Under the pieces are notes generated by a model. The model saw only the letters and a list, made by a program, of their open reading frames with translations. It was not told the DNA's origin and made no database searches. Below, one piece after another: positions 43,091 through 51,820 of a stretch of DNA of 64,000 nt (position 1 is the first letter of the stretch; each line of letters starts with the position of its first letter). Made by a program: the position numbers and the translations under genes. The DNA is taken from contig UQOE01000010.1 in assembly GCA_900542575.1 (NCBI GenBank), positions 1 through 64,000 of the forward strand, written 5' to 3'. This DNA is from an uncultured Oscillospiraceae bacterium. Its GTDB lineage: Bacteria > Bacillota > Clostridia > Oscillospirales > Acutalibacteraceae.

Positions 43091-43103
43091 TTTATCATCC
43101 ATC

Positions 43104-43149
43104 AAAAACAGGACGTACTGCAGAAACTTCTGCGGTACGTCCTGTTTTT
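43104..43149. terminator. Bidirectional terminator between thiC and the methyltransferase
   Basis: AAAAACAGGACGTAC and GTACGTCCTGTTTTT flank a stem-loop extended by TGCAGAA/TTCTGC. T-runs exist on both strands and the genes converge. Confidence 0.88.
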
Positions 43150-43771
43150 ATTTTCTGCCGATTACCGTCAGCCACGATTTAGAAGGGTGGCGGAACGCCT
43201 GAACCGATGAAAATCCGGCTTTGCGAAGTGCTTCGGAAATCTGCTCTTCTGTATAGAGCTTCATGCCCTCAATGATATTCTCAAACGATCTACTTGCCGG
43301 GTCCGTTCCGTCCGATTCATTGACAATCAGAAAGATTCCGCCGGGTTTTAATACTTTTGCAGCCTGGGTAAAGCATTCCGTCAGTCCCGGCCAGAAGTAG
43401 ATGGTCTCGAATGCCGTGGCAAGGTCAAATGAGGAGGTGGGAAACGGAAGAGCCGATACATCGGCTTCCAGGACGGTGCACCTTCCCGCCTGGACGAGGG
43501 CACGGTTTCGCGCTTCCGTCTTCTGCACGGAAAGCGGGGAGTAATCGATTGCCGTCAGTCTGGCTTCCGGGAATGTCTGCAGCAGCCGGGTGACATTTCG
43601 CCCACCGCCGCAGCCGATCTCAAGGATCTGTTTCGGAGAGGCTTCCGGCAGCTGCTGCATACCCCAGTCAGCCAGTCTGGCATGGCCGAGGTTCATGTTT
43701 GCGATCATCAGGCTGCCCAGACGGCCGGAGGGCTTTCGGGTCTGATTGAAATATTGCTTTAGAACTCCCAT
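43148..43771 (-). CDS. Class I SAM-dependent methyltransferase
   Basis: The 207-aa protein has ILEIGCGGGRNVTRLL as SAM-binding motif I, LTAIDYSP as motif II and VLKPGGIFLIVNE further on (Methyltransf_11/UbiE-like). MGVLKQYFNQTRKPSGRLG is the start. The substrate cannot be predicted; it stands alone and is opposed to thiC. Confidence 0.85.
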   Translation of the reverse strand: MGVLKQYFNQTRKPSGRLGSLMIANMNLGHARLADWGMQQLPEASPKQILEIGCGGGRNVTRLLQTFPEARLTAIDYSPLSVQKTEARNRALVQAGRCTVLEADVSALPFPTSSFDLATAFETIYFWPGLTECFTQAAKVLKPGGIFLIVNESDGTDPASRSFENIIEGMKLYTEEQISEALRKAGFSSVQAFRHPSKSWLTVIGRK

Positions 43772-43849
43772 AGATGCGGTTTCCTTTCCATATTGGTTAG
43801 CATTTGCTTACTAACTGCAATATAGCATGGAAACCAGCCTGTTACAATG

Positions 43850-44782
43850 TTATTTTTTTCGCGCCTGTTTTTCGGCGTTCCTCTTGTCGTTGATGATGGC
43901 GACCTCTTTTTCTGTAATGACGGTGACGCCGTTTTCTTTGGCCCAGTCGACGCAGCCTTTCAGTACCGTCTTCAGGAAGGGACGCGGGACTTTGGTGAAT
44001 TTCTGGAGGGCATCGTCGGTGAATCGAATCGTATCATCGATGCGGTCAGCGGCATAGCGCAGTGCCATGAGGTCCGCCTCTTTCGGTGCCTGGATGGGCA
44101 TGCGGTATGGCCGGCGGTGCGGGCTCGCCCAGAAGTTGGTGGAGTCGCGGTAGCCGTAGTCGACCGGAAGGGGCGGAAAGTCGGACGCTTTGACCCCGTC
44201 GATAATGGCGTTATAGTATTTTTCCTTCATCAGAATCTTCTCAATGCGCAGAATAAAGTGGGCGCCGAACTTGCTCGTAATGCCGTTGAAATCGTTGTAC
44301 GGCGGTTCATACCCGTCCATCTCGCCGGCGGAAAATTTCCGGCCGGCATCTTCCAGAGCGTCATCCCATGTGCATTCAAACACCTGGATTGCTGAGGAGA
44401 TGACCGGCGGGCGCTCGTCGTCCTCCGGCTCGAACTGACCGGCCTCGAAGGAGAAGCTGCAGTCCTTCATCTTCTCATCCGACGGACCCGGATATCCAAG
44501 GCGAACGGCCTCCCGGAAGGATTTTTTGTCGTCCGGAATGAAGTTCAGAGCGCATTTCTTTGTCCGCATCAGGTTCTGACAGGTGTTGGAGTTGTTGCGG
44601 CACTCCAGCAGCATGGCGTAGTAGTCTTTCCCGGCAATGTAGTAGGGAAAACAGAGGGAGTAGGACCCGACGTTGACCGTGCCGTCCGGGTTCATGGTGG
44701 TAATGCAGATGGTCGGCATTGGGAAATAGGAAGAGGTCTGATAGAAATTGTCCACGATGCGCAGATCTTTAAATGAACTCAT
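43850..44782 (-). CDS. Flavin-reductase-like protein with C-terminal PCP_red-like domain
   Basis: Residues 1-215 of the 310-aa product form a flavin-reductase-type split barrel (SSYFPMPTICITTMNPDGTVNVGSYS is the start of the FMN-binding region; ECRNNSNTCQNL follows). The last 55 residues (DDALQKFTKVPRPFLKTVLKG, then ENGVTVITEKEV) resemble the PCP_red helical module found at the end of protochlorophyllide-reductase-like proteins. The gene is divergent from an iron alcohol dehydrogenase, separated by 129 bases with a palindrome. Role unknown; possibly electron transfer or aldehyde-linked redox. Confidence 0.7.
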   Translation of the reverse strand: MSSFKDLRIVDNFYQTSSYFPMPTICITTMNPDGTVNVGSYSLCFPYYIAGKDYYAMLLECRNNSNTCQNLMRTKKCALNFIPDDKKSFREAVRLGYPGPSDEKMKDCSFSFEAGQFEPEDDERPPVISSAIQVFECTWDDALEDAGRKFSAGEMDGYEPPYNDFNGITSKFGAHFILRIEKILMKEKYYNAIIDGVKASDFPPLPVDYGYRDSTNFWASPHRRPYRMPIQAPKEADLMALRYAADRIDDTIRFTDDALQKFTKVPRPFLKTVLKGCVDWAKENGVTVITEKEVAIINDKRNAEKQARKK

Positions 44783-44830
44783 AGATGACTCCTTTCTGTG
44801 TATCTTTGACGAAAAATTAACAGAATTGTA

Positions 44831-44886
44831 TTGAAGCGATGTGTCGGTTCCGCTATGATGGAGTTGATTTAAAAAGTAAATCAACT
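44831..44886 (+). promoter_or_regulatory. Fe-ADH promoter with a perfect palindrome
   Basis: TTGAAG (44831-44836) and TATGAT (44854-44859) are 17 bases apart. AGTTGATTTA (44862-44871) and TAAATCAACT (44877-44886) form a perfect inverted repeat over AAAAG. It sits over the expected start site, as a repressor operator would. Confidence 0.6.
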
Positions 44887-44911
44887 ATATGTATGTAAGG
44901 AGGAAAAATTT

Positions 44912-46129
44912 ATGCAGAGGTTTACCATTCCAAGAGATATCTATCACGGCCCCGGTGCGCTGGAGGCGCTGAAAACGCTGGAGGGAAAACGTGCCGTCAT
45001 CTGTGTCGGAGGCGGCTCCATGAAACGCTTCGGCTTTCTGGATAAGGCGGAAGGCTATCTGAAAGAGGCCGGCATGGAAGTGGAACTCATTGAGGGCATT
45101 GAGTCGGACCCGTCCGTAGAGACCGTCATGAAGGGTGCCAAAACCATGGAAGCCTTTCAGCCGGACTGGATTGTCGCCATCGGCGGCGGCTCTCCCATTG
45201 ATGCCGCAAAAGCCATGTGGATCAAATACGAGTACCCGGACATCACATTTGAGGAGATGTGCAAGGTCTTCGGCATTCCGAAACTGCGGAACAAAGCGCG
45301 TTTCTGTGCCGTCTCTTCCACATCCGGCACTGCGACAGAGGTAACTTCTTTTTCCATCATCACCGATTATCAAAAGGGAATCAAGTACCCTCTGGCGGAC
45401 TTCAATATTACCCCGGACGTCGCCATTGTAGACCCGGAACTGGCACACACCATGCCGAAAAAGCTGGTGGCCCACACCGGTATGGATGCTCTGACCCACG
45501 CCATTGAGGCCTATGTCTCCACTGCCAACAGCGACTTCACCGATCCGCTCGCCATCCACGCTGTTGAAATGATCCAGGCGAATCTCTACAATTCCTACAG
45601 CGGTGACATGGCGGCGCGTGACGCCATGCATACGGCGCAGTGCCTGGCGGGCGAGGCCTTCTCCAATGCGCTGCTCGGCATTGTCCACTCGCTGGCCCAC
45701 AAGACCGGTGCCGCCTATGCGGACTGCGGAGCTCACATTATTCATGGTGCGGCGAACGCCATGTATCTGCCGAAAGTTATCGCTTTCAATGCAAAAGATC
45801 CGACTGCTAAGAAGCGCTACGGTGTCATTGTTGACTACATGCATCTTGGCGGAGCCGACGACGACGAGAAGGTGGCCAATCTCATCCAGTACTGCCGCGA
45901 CATGAACGATAAAATGAACATTCCGCACGGCATTCAGCATTACGGCGCCGACAGCTATCCCACCGAGCAGGGTTTCGTTCCGGAGGATGTCTTCCTGGAG
46001 CGACTTCCCTCCGTTGCCGCCAACGCCATTGGCGACGCCTGCACGGGTTCCAACCCGCGTCAGCCCAGCCAGGAGGAGATGGAGAAGCTGCTGAAAGCGT
46101 GCTACTACGATACAGAAGTGGATTTCTGA
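44912..46129 (+). CDS. Iron-containing alcohol dehydrogenase
   Basis: The 405-aa enzyme has AIGGGSPIDAAKAMW as NAD(P) loop, SSTSGTATEVTSFSIIT, the metal ligands in HTGMDALTHAIEAYVS and LLGIVHSLAHKTGAAY, and HGAANAMYLPKVI. It belongs to the butanol/ethanol-type group III dehydrogenases, probably reducing an aldehyde at the end of a fermentation route. AAGGAGG precedes the start. The palindrome at 44862-44886 implies repression. Confidence 0.92.
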   Translation: MQRFTIPRDIYHGPGALEALKTLEGKRAVICVGGGSMKRFGFLDKAEGYLKEAGMEVELIEGIESDPSVETVMKGAKTMEAFQPDWIVAIGGGSPIDAAKAMWIKYEYPDITFEEMCKVFGIPKLRNKARFCAVSSTSGTATEVTSFSIITDYQKGIKYPLADFNITPDVAIVDPELAHTMPKKLVAHTGMDALTHAIEAYVSTANSDFTDPLAIHAVEMIQANLYNSYSGDMAARDAMHTAQCLAGEAFSNALLGIVHSLAHKTGAAYADCGAHIIHGAANAMYLPKVIAFNAKDPTAKKRYGVIVDYMHLGGADDDEKVANLIQYCRDMNDKMNIPHGIQHYGADSYPTEQGFVPEDVFLERLPSVAANAIGDACTGSNPRQPSQEEMEKLLKACYYDTEVDF

Positions 46130-46145
46130 TTCTTCTGAAATCTTG

Positions 46146-46175
46146 GGACAGCTGCGTCATGCAGCTGTCCTTTTT
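46146..46175 (+). terminator. Intrinsic terminator after the Fe-ADH
   Basis: GGACAGCTGC and GCAGCTGTCC form a perfect ten-base stem over GTCAT, followed by TTTTTA. Confidence 0.85.
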
Positions 46176-47070
46176 ATGCCAGATAGACAGAGCGGAATTT
46201 GGCCAGCTCTGTTTGACTGAGCCCCATCTGATTCTTCAGATAGGCATCTACGCCGCCGTATCGGCTGTCGATGACCGAAAAAGCTGCCCGGAGCCAGGCG
46301 GCATCGACGCCTTTTGTCTTTCCCTGCTGTGATCCGGCCTCGGACTCGAGAAGCGGATACCGGTTCTGTACGGCCTCACTGGTTTTATGGATGTCATACG
46401 CGTAGGACTCGTTGGAAATCAGGTAATCGGCCTCAATGGTCTCCCGGTCAACGCCGAGCGCGGACAGGATCAGCGCCGCTCCGAAGCCGGTCCGATCTTT
46501 TCCGTTCTGCCCGTGAAGCAGGACGGGTTTTCCGCCGGAGCAGAGCAGCTGGTGGAACATGGCGCGATACGATGCCTGTGCCGAAGGGTCCGTGCAGAGC
46601 CAGGTGTAGTAATTCTCCGCAATTTGGTCCGCATAATGGCTCCCGTGCTGGAGCCTTGCCTGCAGAATATCGGAGTCGTCCGGAAAGGCAATGGGGTCAA
46701 TGGGGCAGGAGACGTGGACCGCACCTGCAATGGCCCTGTCCGGGTGCTGTGCCTGTTCCGCTTCACTGCGCAGATCAATAACTGTGCCGACGTGGTACTG
46801 GTCGGAAAAATCTTCCAGATCGCTTTCGGAGGCCTCTTCGAGGGCGGCGGAGCGGAGCAGGAGTCCGCTTTTTATGTAGCGGCCGTCTTCCGTGTGGTAG
46901 CAGCCGAAATCTCTGGCGTCCCGGATGCGGTCCATCTGGAGGGACTGGGACCCGAGGCTGACTTTCCAGCAGGTTTTCGGGCCGCAGGAGCCGGCGTAAA
47001 CCGGGGTGCACGGAAACACGAGGAGTGCGGCAAGCAAAATGCAGAGGGCTGCGGATGTTCTGTGGTTCAT
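46174..47070 (-). CDS. Secreted tyrosine-phosphatase-fold protein lacking the catalytic cysteine
   Basis: The 298-aa product has a signal peptide (MNHRTSAALCILLAALLVF, cleavage near VYA-GSC). It belongs to the Y_phosphatase3/IphP-like family (RDFGCYHTEDGRYIKSG, TVIDLRSEAEQ). The P-loop, normally HC-x2-GKDRTG, reads HGQNGKDRTG: the nucleophile Cys is Gly187 (codon GGG at 46510-46512, minus strand). The Arg and the rest of the loop are intact, so it may bind phosphorylated ligands without hydrolysis. A paralogue with HCTSGKDRAG lies at 59656. ATG 47070 follows AAAGGCAG. Confidence 0.82.
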   Translation of the reverse strand: MNHRTSAALCILLAALLVFPCTPVYAGSCGPKTCWKVSLGSQSLQMDRIRDARDFGCYHTEDGRYIKSGLLLRSAALEEASESDLEDFSDQYHVGTVIDLRSEAEQAQHPDRAIAGAVHVSCPIDPIAFPDDSDILQARLQHGSHYADQIAENYYTWLCTDPSAQASYRAMFHQLLCSGGKPVLLHGQNGKDRTGFGAALILSALGVDRETIEADYLISNESYAYDIHKTSEAVQNRYPLLESEAGSQQGKTKGVDAAWLRAAFSVIDSRYGGVDAYLKNQMGLSQTELAKFRSVYLA

Positions 47071-47170
47071 AGTTATAATCTGCCTTTCTGATTCTAGGTT
47101 CAGTATAGCGCCGCCGTTTTCATTTGTCATCTTACATGTTAAAATGCAGATATATGGGAGGGATGAACAG

Positions 47171-48229
47171 ATGTTTCAAAAAACATTTTTCGGTGACGAC
47201 AACGCCCTTTCCGAGCTCTATCTTGAATTGAAGGACGAGGCGGAACATCCGCGCCAGGCGGAGCAGTCCGGCGACTTCCGGATTTCCGGTACCATGCTCG
47301 TAAAATATGTCGGCAATGCGGAAAAGGTCATCATCCCCGACGGCATTGAGAGCATCAACGATTTCGCGTTCGACGAAGAGGCGGCGACGGTTCGCTCCAT
47401 ATATATCCCGGACAGCGTCAAGGTTATCTCTTCCAGTGCGTTTCAGGACTGCGGATCGCTCCGGGCAGTTCGTCTGCCGGCGGGCTTAAAAGTCCTGGAG
47501 ACCTGTCTGTTCTGCAACTGTGTCTCCCTGGAGCAGGTTGAAATTCCGGACTCGCTGGAGACTATTCAGGAATGTGCATTCTATAACTGTCCCTCTATGC
47601 AGTCGGTCCATCTCCCGGATTCGGTTCGTTTTATCGGAACCTGTGCCTTCTATGGCTGCAGTGAACTCCAGGATCTCCGCATCCCGGAGACGGTGGAAAT
47701 TCAGGAGTTTGCGTTCAAAGAGTGCCGTGCACTGGCCGGACCGGACCAGTATGTTACCATCCACCATGTGGTATACGATTATTTCGGCGAGGAGACGGAG
47801 GTTTCGCTGGATCCTTCGGTTCGCACCGCCAACCGGGATATCTATGACGAAGTCGAGGAGAATCTGACGGGAATCCACTGTGCACTCCGACAAATTCCAG
47901 ATTTTCCCGAGGAGCTGAAGCATCTGGCAGCACGGACTTATCTGGTCTCCAAAGAGACCTATGATGCGGAAACCGCTTCTGCGTGGGAAGCGTATATCTC
48001 ACAGGAGCAGGAAAAGCTGCTCCCTGAGCTGGTGGAGAATGACGATGCTGAGGCCGTCCGCGGTCTGACCGCATTTGCCAGTCTGCCGGAACAGCTGGTC
48101 ACCGACCTCATCTCCCGCATCTCCGGCCGGGGGCAGACAGCGGTCATGGCCATTCTGCTGGATTATCGAAATACCCACTACGACCGTATGAGCAGCGGAA
48201 TGCAGTTCCTGGACGATCTGAAATTTTAA
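47171..48229 (+). CDS. Leucine-rich repeat (BspA-type LRR_5) protein
   Basis: The 352-aa protein starts MFQKTFFGDDNALSELYLEL. Residues 50-200 hold about six BspA-type repeats of 22-24 residues (for example IPDSVKVISSSAFQDCGSLR, then LPAGLKVLETCLFCNCVSL). The last 150 residues are helical and not recognised. No signal peptide is seen from ATG 47171, which follows GGGAGGG; most BspA-like proteins are surface exposed, so a cytosolic one is unusual. Function unknown. Confidence 0.75.
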   Translation: MFQKTFFGDDNALSELYLELKDEAEHPRQAEQSGDFRISGTMLVKYVGNAEKVIIPDGIESINDFAFDEEAATVRSIYIPDSVKVISSSAFQDCGSLRAVRLPAGLKVLETCLFCNCVSLEQVEIPDSLETIQECAFYNCPSMQSVHLPDSVRFIGTCAFYGCSELQDLRIPETVEIQEFAFKECRALAGPDQYVTIHHVVYDYFGEETEVSLDPSVRTANRDIYDEVEENLTGIHCALRQIPDFPEELKHLAARTYLVSKETYDAETASAWEAYISQEQEKLLPELVENDDAEAVRGLTAFASLPEQLVTDLISRISGRGQTAVMAILLDYRNTHYDRMSSGMQFLDDLKF

Positions 48230-48246
48230 CTCCATTCGGCAGGGCA

Positions 48247-48286
48247 GCAGGAACAGGACTCTGTCTTGCTCTGTTCTGCAGTTTTT
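48247..48286 (+). terminator. Probable terminator after the LRR gene
   Basis: GCAGGAACAG pairs with CTGTTCTGC (one bulged base) over a longer loop and is followed by AGTTTTTCTC. Confidence 0.5.
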
Positions 48287-48373
48287 CTCCCGTTTATCCA
48301 TGTTGCAGTTGCAAATACGGCTCGTTTCGGTTACATTTATAGTATTATAATTAGGAAAAGGAGTATTTGCAGT

Positions 48374-48613
48374 ATGGCAGACTTCCATTATGAAATTACC
48401 AAAGAACTCGGAATTCTCTCCACCAACGCCAGGGGCTGGAACAAAGAGCTCAATATGGTGTCCTGGAATGACGGGAAACCGAAATATGATATCCGTGAAT
48501 GGGCACCGGACCATGAGCGTATGGGCAAAGGCATGACCCTGAATGAAGATGAGGCGCAGGCACTTCTGGAACTCCTCCAGGAAGACCTCGCATCTTCCGA
48601 CGACGAAGAATAA
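48374..48613 (+). CDS. YdbC-family (PC4-like) single-stranded DNA-binding protein
   Basis: The 79-aa protein starts MADFHYEITKELGILS and has WNKELNMVSWNDGKPKYDIREW, the signature of the YdbC/PC4 family (DUF2128-type), which forms dimers that bind single-stranded DNA. AAGGAG precedes ATG 48374 and TATAAT occurs at 48347. It is a single gene flanked by terminators. Confidence 0.85.
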   Translation: MADFHYEITKELGILSTNARGWNKELNMVSWNDGKPKYDIREWAPDHERMGKGMTLNEDEAQALLELLQEDLASSDDEE

Positions 48614-48620
48614 TTATTTT

Positions 48621-48657
48621 GCGGCAGTCTGTTGCATTGCGCAGACTGCCGCATTTT
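48621..48657 (+). terminator. Hairpin terminator after ydbC
   Basis: GCGGCAGTCTG pairs perfectly with CAGACTGCCGC over a ten-base loop, then ATTTTCT. Confidence 0.7.
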
Positions 48658-48726
48658 CTATTTTCTCTCACATGAATTTTTGTATAATATAATGGTAACA
48701 ATCTAAAACGGGAGGAATGTCGATCC

Positions 48727-50028
48727 ATGATTTGGAATGAGACAAAAGAATGTATGGACCGCGGCCAGCTCCGGGAGCTGCAGAGTGCCCGGCTTCGCAA
48801 ACAGGTGGCCAATGTCTATTATAATGTTCCATACTATCGAAAAAAAATGCAGCAAGTTGGGCTGGAGCCCAGCGACATCAACGGAGTAGAGGACCTTTCC
48901 AAGCTTCCGTTTACGACGTATGCAGACCTTCGCGAAAATTATCCTTTCGGCCTGGCTGCCGTGCCGCTGTCGGAGTGCGTCCGTCTGCAGGCTTCCAGCG
49001 GAACGACCGGCAAGCCCAAAATTGCGGTCTACACACGCAAAGACATTGATATCTGGTCGGAGTGCGTAGCACGCTGCCTGACTATGGCAGGCGTCACCAA
49101 AGATGACATCGTCATTGTCTCCTATGGCTATGGCCTGTTCACCGGCGGATTCGGCGCCCATTACGGCGCAGAGAAACTCGGCGCTCTGGTCGTGCCGGTC
49201 GGCACTGGCAACACGCAGCGCCTTATCAACATGATGCTGGATACCCAGGCGACCGCCATCTGCTGTACGCCGTCTTATCTTCTGCATATTGCGGAGGAGC
49301 TGGAGGCGACCGGAAAAATTGACCAGATCAATTTGAAATGTGCGGTCTGCGGTGCCGAACCCTGGTCCGACAAAATGCGGGAACAAATTGAGGAGCGTCT
49401 CCATATTAAGGCCTATGACATCTATGGCCTGACGGAAATCTGCGGCCCCGGCGTCGCCGAGGACTGCGACTGCCACCGTGGTCTACATATCTGGGAAGAC
49501 CATTTCCTGCCGGAGGTTATCAACCCGGTCACCGGGGAACAGCTGCCGGAGGGCTCCGAGGGTGAACTGGTCCTCACCACACTGACCAAAGAGGGCTTCC
49601 CGATGATCCGCTATCGGACCCGCGACGTAACCAATCTGGAATACGGAAAATGTGAGTGCGGCCGCACAACGGCCCGCATTCAGCGGTTCAAGGGCCGTTC
49701 CGACGATATGCTCATTATCAAGGGCGTCAATGTCTTCCCGTCCCAGGTGGAGAATGCCCTGCTCAAGGTGGACGGCGTAACGCCGAACTACTTCATGACG
49801 GTCGACCGCGTCGGCACCTCCGATACCCTGGAAGTCGCCGTCGAAGTCGAAGACAGCTATTTCTCCGATGAGATCGGCGCGCTCGAAGATCTCACAAAAA
49901 CGGTTCACGACCAGCTCAAGAGCGCCATCGGCCTCAATGCAAAGGTCAAGCTCGTCGAGCCGAACACGCTGGAGCACAGCCAGGGCAAGACCAACCACGT
50001 GCTCGACAAGCGTAAATTATACGATTAA
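48727..50028 (+). CDS. paaK: Phenylacetate-CoA ligase
   Basis: The 433-aa adenylate-forming enzyme activates phenylacetate or a related aryl acid with CoA and ATP. LQASSGTTGKPKIAVYT is the ATP-binding loop, YDIYGLTEICGPG the A5 motif, and RYRTRDVTNLEYG then RSDDMLIIKGVNVFPSQVE the hinge and C-terminal motif. A CECGRT cysteine pair is present. GGAGGAATG precedes the start. It pairs with the ACT gene; in anaerobes this pair often accompanies indolepyruvate ferredoxin oxidoreductase, which is not seen here. Confidence 0.93.
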   Translation: MIWNETKECMDRGQLRELQSARLRKQVANVYYNVPYYRKKMQQVGLEPSDINGVEDLSKLPFTTYADLRENYPFGLAAVPLSECVRLQASSGTTGKPKIAVYTRKDIDIWSECVARCLTMAGVTKDDIVIVSYGYGLFTGGFGAHYGAEKLGALVVPVGTGNTQRLINMMLDTQATAICCTPSYLLHIAEELEATGKIDQINLKCAVCGAEPWSDKMREQIEERLHIKAYDIYGLTEICGPGVAEDCDCHRGLHIWEDHFLPEVINPVTGEQLPEGSEGELVLTTLTKEGFPMIRYRTRDVTNLEYGKCECGRTTARIQRFKGRSDDMLIIKGVNVFPSQVENALLKVDGVTPNYFMTVDRVGTSDTLEVAVEVEDSYFSDEIGALEDLTKTVHDQLKSAIGLNAKVKLVEPNTLEHSQGKTNHVLDKRKLYD

Positions 50029-50047
50029 CAGGAGGAGGATCCTAATT

Positions 50048-50485
50048 ATGGCAGTGAATCAGCTCTCCGTTTTTCTCGAAAACCGGGAGGGCCGGCTCGA
50101 AGAGGTCTTTGACCATCTCGCCGACGCCGGCATCAATGTGGTGTCCGCCAGTGTGGCCGACACAAAAGATTACGGCATTCTGCGCACGATCGTCACCGAC
50201 AGTGAAAAGGCGCAGAAAGTGCTGAAGGAGCACGGCATTTCCTCCAAAGTTATCCCTGTGCTCGCCATCAACATCTCTCACTCGGTCGGCAGCCTGGACA
50301 AGGTACTCCACGCCATTGCCGATGCCAACCAGAACATCGCCTATATGTATGGCCTTTCCGTGGGAGACAAAGGAGCTTCCATCGCTATTAAGACCAGCGA
50401 CATCGCCGCTACGGAAGCCGCACTGCAGGGAATGAAGGATGTTCAGATTTTTGACGACGCCTCCATTGCCGAGTACATGGAATAA
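50048..50485 (+). CDS. Tandem ACT-domain protein associated with PaaK
   Basis: The 145-aa protein starts MAVNQLSVFLENREGRLEEVF, an ACT fold, and has a second ACT half from about residue 70 (VGSLDKVLHAIADANQNIAYMYG). ACT domains bind amino acids. The gene lies 19 bases after paaK behind AGGAGGA, so it likely modulates or senses aromatic substrates together with it. Confidence 0.85.
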   Translation: MAVNQLSVFLENREGRLEEVFDHLADAGINVVSASVADTKDYGILRTIVTDSEKAQKVLKEHGISSKVIPVLAINISHSVGSLDKVLHAIADANQNIAYMYGLSVGDKGASIAIKTSDIAATEAALQGMKDVQIFDDASIAEYME

Positions 50486-50529
50486 CTCCATTTTCTGCCG
50501 CCATGCAGGCGGGATGTCTGTTTTTTTCA

Positions 50530-50558
50530 TTGAATAATAACCTGGAAAATTGTATCAT
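50530..50558 (+). promoter_or_regulatory. purC promoter
   Basis: TTGAAT (50530-50535) and TATCAT (50553-50558) are 17 bases apart. No purine riboswitch or PurR box was recognised between it and purC. Confidence 0.6.
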
Positions 50559-50617
50559 ATACTATCGTTAGTTCCGATTATGACGCATTTTTTTGCGACA
50601 GCTAAGGAGGATTTACC

Positions 50618-51490
50618 ATGCAGGAATACAAGCCGGTTAAAGAGGGCAAAGTCCGCGAAATCTATGATATCGGAGACGCACTGATTATGGTCGCCACGGA
50701 CCGTATCTCGGCGTTCGACGTCATTCTGAAAAACCAGGTCACAAAAAAGGGCACAGTTTTAACACAGATGTCCAAGTTCTGGTTTGACTATACGAAAGAC
50801 ATTATGCCGAACCACATGATCAGCGTCGATGTCAAAGATATGCCGGAGTATTTCCAGCAGCCGCAGTTTGACGGCAACAGCATGCTCTGCAAAAAGCTCA
50901 CGATGCTCCCCATCGAGTGCATTGTCCGCGGCTATATTACCGGAAGCGGCTGGAAGAGCTATCAGAAGAACGGCACCGTCTGCGGCATCTCTCTTCCGGA
51001 GGGTCTGAAGGAATGCGACAAACTTCCGGAGGCACTCTACACCCCGTCTACCAAGGCAGAAATCGGCGACCACGACGAAAACATCAGCTATGAGCAGAGC
51101 ATTGATGTCCTGGAGAAGAAATTCCCGGGCAAAGGCGAGGAGTATGCTAAGAAACTCCGCGACTGCACGCTGGCACTTTACAAGAAATGCGCCGACTATG
51201 CCCTTACTAAGGGTATCATCATTGCTGACACCAAGTTTGAGTTCGGTCTTGACGAGAACGGCGACGTCGTTCTGGCAGACGAAATGCTCACCCCGGACAG
51301 CAGCCGTTTCTGGCCGCTGGAGGGCTATGAGCCCGGCCATGGCCAGCCGTCCTTTGACAAGCAGTTTGTCCGCGACTATCTCAAGGCAAACCCGGACTGC
51401 GACTACAATCTTCCGCAGGATGTTATTGACAAGACCATCGCCAAATACAAAGAGGCCTATCATCTCCTGACCGGCAAGACGATCGACTAA
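50618..51490 (+). CDS. purC: Phosphoribosylaminoimidazole-succinocarboxamide synthase
   Basis: The 290-aa enzyme adds aspartate to CAIR in purine synthesis. KEGKVREIYDIGD, RISAFDVIL, PIECIVRGYITGSGWKSY and LADEMLTPDSSRFW are signatures; the length is that of the longer SAICAR synthase form rather than the roughly 235-aa Bacillus form. AAGGAGG precedes the start. It is not part of a pur cluster here, having its own promoter and terminator. Confidence 0.95.
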   Translation: MQEYKPVKEGKVREIYDIGDALIMVATDRISAFDVILKNQVTKKGTVLTQMSKFWFDYTKDIMPNHMISVDVKDMPEYFQQPQFDGNSMLCKKLTMLPIECIVRGYITGSGWKSYQKNGTVCGISLPEGLKECDKLPEALYTPSTKAEIGDHDENISYEQSIDVLEKKFPGKGEEYAKKLRDCTLALYKKCADYALTKGIIIADTKFEFGLDENGDVVLADEMLTPDSSRFWPLEGYEPGHGQPSFDKQFVRDYLKANPDCDYNLPQDVIDKTIAKYKEAYHLLTGKTID

Positions 51491-51510
51491 TCATTTCTCT
51501 GTTTTTTCAA

Positions 51511-51549
51511 GACACGCTCCAGAATCTGCATTCTGGGGCGCGTCTTTTT
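51511..51549 (+). terminator. Intrinsic terminator after purC
   Basis: GACACGCTCCAGAAT pairs with ATTCTGGGGCGCGTC (two mismatches) over a short loop, then TTTTTCTG. Confidence 0.75.
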
Positions 51550-51732
51550 CTGTGTCATTTGTTCTCGTCTTAGTGACAAAAGTTACAAAGTGGGAGCTAT
51601 CAAGGAGAAATCAGGAATACCGATCTTGACAGATGTGGCCAAATATTACACAAAAAACAACCTTTGCTTTGTACCTTCTGCCGAATAAAATGGCAGATAA
51701 TCGTCGAATTGCACAAACAGGACCCGTGAACC

Positions 51733-51779
51733 TTGACAAAAGTGCCGGGAGTCATTAAAATGATTACAAAATGGTAACA
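51733..51779 (+). promoter_or_regulatory. Promoter with WalR-like box over the start site of the CHAP gene
   Basis: TTGACA (51733-51738) and TAAAAT (51756-51761) are 17 bases apart. Immediately after the -10, 51763-51779 read on the minus strand is TGTTAC-CATTT-TGTAAT, matching TGTWAH-N5-TGTWAH. A box here would be expected to repress. The remaining 51550-51732 gap shows no supported gene. Confidence 0.6.
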
Positions 51780-51820
51780 ACGGTGACAACACGTTGCAAC
51801 CACAATTCTGAAAAAAGCGA

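Noticed and set aside
51564..51586. Second WalR-like box (GTGACAAAAGTTACA)
   Set aside because: The half-sites are three bases apart and one is TGTCAC, so it does not meet the TGTWAH-N5-TGTWAH pattern.
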